64,000 nt of DNA. It comes from Clarkia xantiana subsp. parviflora. Lineage: Eukaryota; Streptophyta; Magnoliopsida; Myrtales; Onagraceae. Positions 59,401 through 64,000 of this stretch are shown piece after piece. The notes under the pieces were generated by a model. It worked only from the letters and a program-made list of their open reading frames with translations. It ran no database searches and was not told where the DNA came from. The position numbers and the translations under genes are program-made. The stretch is taken from contig JAPTYO010000054.1 in the NCBI GenBank assembly GCA_036873135.1, positions 180,291-244,290 of the forward strand. Reading direction: 5' to 3'. Every line of letters begins with the position of its first letter. The first letter of the stretch is position 1.

Positions 59401-62400
59401 AAAACCCATAGGCAGCTGCCTATGGAAAAAACAGTGAACTTTGAAATTAGCTAAAACGCGAAATTGACATTGGAAATATAAAATAGGCCTAGAATAAATG
59501 AAAACGCACCTGAAATCATCCAATTCGGAGGTCCGAGTGAGGAGATATCGGCAAATTAAAAATTGCGAAAAACCCATAGGCAGCTGCCTATGGAAAAAAC
59601 AGTGAACTTTGAAATTAGCTAAAACGCGAAATTGACATTGGAAATATAAAATAGGCCTAGAATAAATGAAAACGCACCTGAAATCATCCAATTCGGAGGT
59701 CCGAGTGAGGAGATATCGGCAAATTAAAAATTGCGAAAAACCCATAGGCAGCTGCCTATGGAAAAAACGTGAACTTTGAAATTAGCTAAAACGCGAAATT
59801 GACATTGGAAATATAAAATAGGCCTAGAATAAATGAAAACGCACCTGAAATCATCCAATTCGGAGGTCCGAGTGAGGAGATATCGGCAAATTAAAAATTG
59901 CGAAAAACCCATAGGCAGCTGCCTATGGAAAAAACGTGAACTTTGAAATTAGCTAAAACGCGAAATTGACATTGGAAATATAAAATAGGCCTAGAATAAA
60001 TGAAAACGCACCTGAAATCATCCAATTCGGAGGTCCGAGTGAGGAGATATCGGCAAATTAAAAATTACGAAAACCCATAGGCAGCTGCCTATGGAAAAAA
60101 CAGTGAACTTTGAAATTAGCTAAAACGCGAAATTGACATTGGAAATATAAAATAGGCCTAGAATAAATGAAAACGCACCTGAAATCATCCAATTCGGAGG
60201 TCCGAGTGAGGAGATATCGGCAAATTAAAATTGCGAAAAACCCATAGGCAGCTGCCTATGGAAAAATCAGTGAACTTTGAAATTAGCTAAAACGCGAAAT
60301 TGACATTGGAAATATAAAGTAGGCCTAGAATAAATGAAAACGCACCTGAAATCATCCAATTCGGAGGTCCGAGTGAGGAGATATCGGCAAATTAAAATTG
60401 CGAAAAACCCATAGGCAGCTGCCTATGGAAAAAACGGTGAACTTTGAAATTAGCTAAAACGCGAAATTGACATTGGAAATATAAAATAGGCCTAGAATAA
60501 ATGAAAACGCACCTGAAATCATCCAATTCGGAGGTCCGAGTGAGGAGATATCGGCAAATTAAAAATTGCGAAAAACCATAGGCAGCTGCCTATGGAAAAA
60601 TCAGTGAACTTTGAAATTAGCTAAAACGCGAAATTGACATTGGAAATATAAAATAGGCCTAGAATAAATGAAAACGCACCTGAAATCATCCAATTCGGAG
60701 GTCCGAGTGAGGAGATATCGGCAAATTAAAAATTGCGAAAAACCCATAGGCAGCTGCCTATGGAAAAAACGGTGAACTTTGAAATTAGCTAAAACGCGAA
60801 ATTGACATTGGAAATATAAAATAGGCCTAGAATAAATGAAAACGCACCTGAAATCATCCAATTCGGAGGTCCGAGTGAGGAGATATCGGCAAATTAAAAA
60901 TTGCGAAAAACCCATAGGCAGCTGCCTATGGAAAAAACGGTGAACTTTGAAATTAGCTAAAACGCGAAATTGACATTGGAAATATAAAATAGGCCTAGAA
61001 TAAATGAAAACGCACCTGAAATCATCCAATTCGGAGGTCCGAGTGAGGAGATATCGGCAAATTAAAAATTACGAAAAACCCATAGGCAGCTGCCTATGGA
61101 AAAAACGGTGAACTTTGAAATTAGCTAAAACGCGAAATTGACATTGGAAATATAAAATAGGCCTAGAATAAATGAAAACGCACCTGAAATCATCCAATTC
61201 GGAGGTCCGAGTGAGGAGATATCGGCAAATTAAAAATTGCGAAAAACCATAGGCAGCTGCCTATGGAAAAAACGGTGAACTTTGAAATTAGCTAAAACGC
61301 GAAATTGACATTGGAAATATAAAATAGGCCTAGAATAAATGAAAACGCACCTGAAATCATCCAATTCGGAGGTCCGAGTGAGGAGATATCGGCAAATTAA
61401 AAATTGCGAAAAACCCATAGGCAGCTGCCTATGGAAAAAACAGTGAACTTTGAAATTAGCTAAAACGCGAAATTGACATTGGAAATATAAAATAGGCCTA
61501 GAATAAATGAAAACGCACCTGAAATCATCCAATTCGGAGGTCCGAGTGAGGAGATATCGGCAAATTAAAAATTGCGAAAAACCCATAGGCAGCTGCCTAT
61601 GGAAAAAACAGTGAACTTTGAAATTAGCTAAAACGCGAAATTGACATTGGAAATATAAAATAGGCCTAGAATAAATGAAAACGCACCTGAAATCATCCAA
61701 TTCGGAGGTCCGAGTGAGGAGATATCGGCAAATTAAAATTGCGAAAAACCCATAGGCAGCTGCCTATGGAAAAAACAGTGAACTTTGAAATTAGCTAAAA
61801 CGCGAAATTGACATTGGAAATATAAAATAGGCCTAGAATAAATGAAAACGCACCTGAAATCATCCAATTCGGAGGTCCGAGTGAGGAGATATCGGCAAAT
61901 TAAAAATTGCGAAAAACCCATAGGCAGCTGCCTATGGAAAAAACAGTGAACTTTGAAATTAGCTAAAACGCGAAATTGACATTGGAAATATAAAATAGGC
62001 CTAGAATAAATGAAAACGCACCTGAAATCATCCAATTCGGAGGTCCGAGTGAGGAGATATCGGCAAATTAAAAATTGCGAAAAACCCATAGGCAGCTGCC
62101 TATGGAAAAAACAGTGAACTTTGAAATTAGCTAAAACGCGAAATTGACATTGGAAATATAAAATAGGCCTAGAATAAATGAAAACGCACCTGAAATCATC
62201 CAATTCGGAGGTCCGAGTGAGGAGATATCGGCAAATTAAAAATTGCGAAAAACCCATAGGCAGCTGCCTATGGAAAAAACAGTGAACTTTGAAATTAGCT
62301 AAAACGCGAAATTGACATTGGAAATATAAAATAGGCCTAGAATAAATGAAAACGCACCTGAAATCATCCAATTCGGAGGTCCGAGTGAGGAGATATCGGC

Positions 62401-64000
62401 AAATTAAAAATTGCGAAAAACCCATAGGCAGCTGCCTATGGAAAAAACAGTGAACTTTGAAATTAGCTAAAACGCGAAATTGACATTGGAAATATAAATA
62501 GGCCTAGAATAAATGAAAACGCACCTGAAATCATCCAATTCGGAGGTCCGAGTGAGGAGATATCGGCAAATTAAAAATTGCGAAAAACCCATAGGCAGCT
62601 GCCTATGGAAAAAAACAGTGAACTTTGAAATTAGCTAAAACGCGAAATTGACATTGGAAATATAAAATAGGCCTAGAATAAATGAAAACGCACCTGAAAT
62701 CATCCAATTCGGAGGTCCGAGTGAGGAGATATCGGCAAATTAAAAATTGCGAAAAACCCATAGGCAGCTGCCTATGGAAAAAACAGTGAACTTTGAAATT
62801 AGCTAAAACGCGAAATTGACATTGGAAATATAAAATAGGCCTAGAATAAATGAAAACGCACCTGAAATCATCCAATTCGGAGGTCCGAGTGAGGAGATAT
62901 CGGCAAATTAAAAATTGCGAAAAACCCATAGGCAGCTGCCTATGGAAAAAAACGTGAACTTTGAAATTAGCTAAAACGCGAAATTGACATTGGAAATATA
63001 AAATAGGCCTAGAATAAATGAAAACGCACCTGAAATCATCCAATTCGGAGGTCCGAGTGAGGAGATATCGGCAAAAAAAAAATTAAAAATTGCGAAAACC
63101 CATAGGCAGCTGCCTATGGAAAAAACAGTGAACTTTGAAATTAGCTAAACGCGAAATTGACATTGGAAATATAAAATAGGCCTAGAATAAATGAAAACGC
63201 ACCTGAAATCATCCAATTCGGAGGTCCGAGTGAGGAGATATCGGCAAATTAAAAATTGCGAAAACCCATAGGCAGCTGCCTATGGAAAAAACAGTGAACT
63301 TTGAAATTAGCTAAAACGCGAAATTGACATTGGAAATATAAAATAGGCCTAGAATAAATGAAAACGCACCTGAAATCATCCAATTCGGAGGTCCGAGTGA
63401 GGAGATATCGGCAAATTAAAAATTGCGAAAACCCATAGGCAGCTGCCTATGGAAAAAACAGTGAACTTTGAAATTAGCTAAAACGCGAAATTGACATTGG
63501 AAATATAAAATAGGCCTAGAATAAATGAAAACGCACCTGAAATCATCCAATTCGGAGGTCCGAGTGAGGAGATATCGGCAAATTAAAATTGCGAAAAACC
63601 CATAGGCAGCTGCCTATGGAAAAAACAGTGAACTTTGAAATTAGCTAAAACGCGAAATTGACATTGGAAATATAAAATAGGCCTAGAATAAATGAAAACG
63701 CACCTGAAATCATCCAATTCGGAGGTCCGAGTGAGGAGATATCGGCAAATTAAAAATTGCGAAAAACCCATAGGCTGCCTATGGAAAAACAGTGAACTTT
63801 GAAATTAGCTAAAACGCGAAATTGACATTGGAAATATAAAATAGGCCTAGAATAAATGAAACGCACCTGAAATCATCCAATTCGGAGGTCCGAGTGAGGA
63901 GATATCGGCAAATTAAAAATTGCGAAAAACCCATAGGCAGCTGCCTATGGAAAAAAACGTGAACTTTGAAATTAGCTAAACGCGAAATTGACATTGGAAA
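47443..64000. repeat. 168-bp tandem satellite array, about 98 copies, continuing past the window
   Basis: The monomer starts (arbitrarily) AATTCGGAGGTCCGAGTGAG, contains GATATCGGCAAATTAAAAAT, a perfect 20-bp palindrome CCATAGGCAGCTGCCTATGG, GTGAACTTTGAAATTAGCTA, an 8-bp palindrome TAGGCCTA, and ends CACCTGAAATCATCC. Period 168 bp. The first copy at 47443 has a shortened palindrome and length about 160; copies left of about 55 kb differ at many positions (G/A at the GCGAAA/ACGAAA position, TCAGTG/CGGTG/CAGTG variants), while those of about 56.7-58.0 kb are virtually identical. A 1.68-kb (10-mer) block is repeated (about 48.3-49.99 kb and 49.99-51.67 kb), and a 5.7-kb block recurs (about 47.6 kb and about 53.3 kb). 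The length is in the nucleosome-sized range typical of plant centromeric or subtelomeric satellites. Long minus-strand frames across it (up to 452 codons) only reflect 168 being divisible by three. Confidence 0.97.

Noticed and set aside
47443..64000. Regularly spaced palindromic repeats resembling a CRISPR array
   Set aside because: The whole 168-bp unit repeats with no unique spacers, and the organism is a plant.

Overview
This is nuclear DNA of a flowering plant, almost certainly a eudicot. It has AT-rich intergenic DNA, genes with many short GT/AG introns, plant-specific proteins, Ty1/copia and Ty3/gypsy LTR retrotransposons, MULE and hAT non-autonomous transposons, and a long 168-bp satellite array. 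No operon, prokaryotic signal, rRNA or tRNA gene was seen. Coding exons were assembled by eye from splice junctions. For both large intact genes the summed exon lengths divide exactly by three.

Layout. 1-1235: end of a probable LTR. 1607-2136: fold-back MITE. 2524-6303 (-): intact TTM1/TTM2-type gene (P-loop kinase-like plus CYTH domains, tail anchor), 11 coding exons, 689 aa. 7592-9892: non-autonomous MULE with about 0.53-kb TIRs and a perfect 9-bp TSD. 10259-11571 (-): class III peroxidase 11 pseudogene with a 28-nt exon-3 deletion. 11924-12161 and 18943-19122 (-): orphan exons, the second from a ceramide synthase (LOH), separated by a degenerate copia element (12267-18175) and a hAT MITE (18242-18863). 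The copia carries its own MULE-like MITE (14846-15371). 19600-20340: inverted-repeat element. 20654-21307 (+): intact intronless plastid-type GNAT acetyltransferase. 21700-24980: repeats and degenerate sequence.

24981-38432: a 13.5-kb Tat-lineage gypsy element, minus strand by its LTRs, PBS and PPT, with one and a half LTRs at its 5' end. Protease lies on the minus strand but RT-RNase H-aRNase H-integrase lies on the plus strand. A plus-strand intron-containing ORF stops abruptly where RT begins. One inversion of about 30717-36159 explains both broken ends. Undoing it gives a Tat element with a spliced antisense extra ORF between integrase and the 3' LTR.

40463-46550 (-): intact phage-type organellar RNA polymerase (RPOT), 19 coding exons, 990 aa. 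47443-64000 (window end): about 98 tandem copies of a 168-bp satellite, each with a 20-bp perfect palindrome, with nested higher-order duplications, starting about 0.9 kb from the RPOT start codon.

The housekeeping genes (TTM, GNAT, RPOT, and PER11 as a relic) have no obvious joint pathway. From memory, their Arabidopsis relatives lie in two paralogous blocks (around At1g26 and At1g69), so the window looks like an unfractionated version of that ancestral block, heavily invaded by transposons and bordered by satellite heterochromatin.
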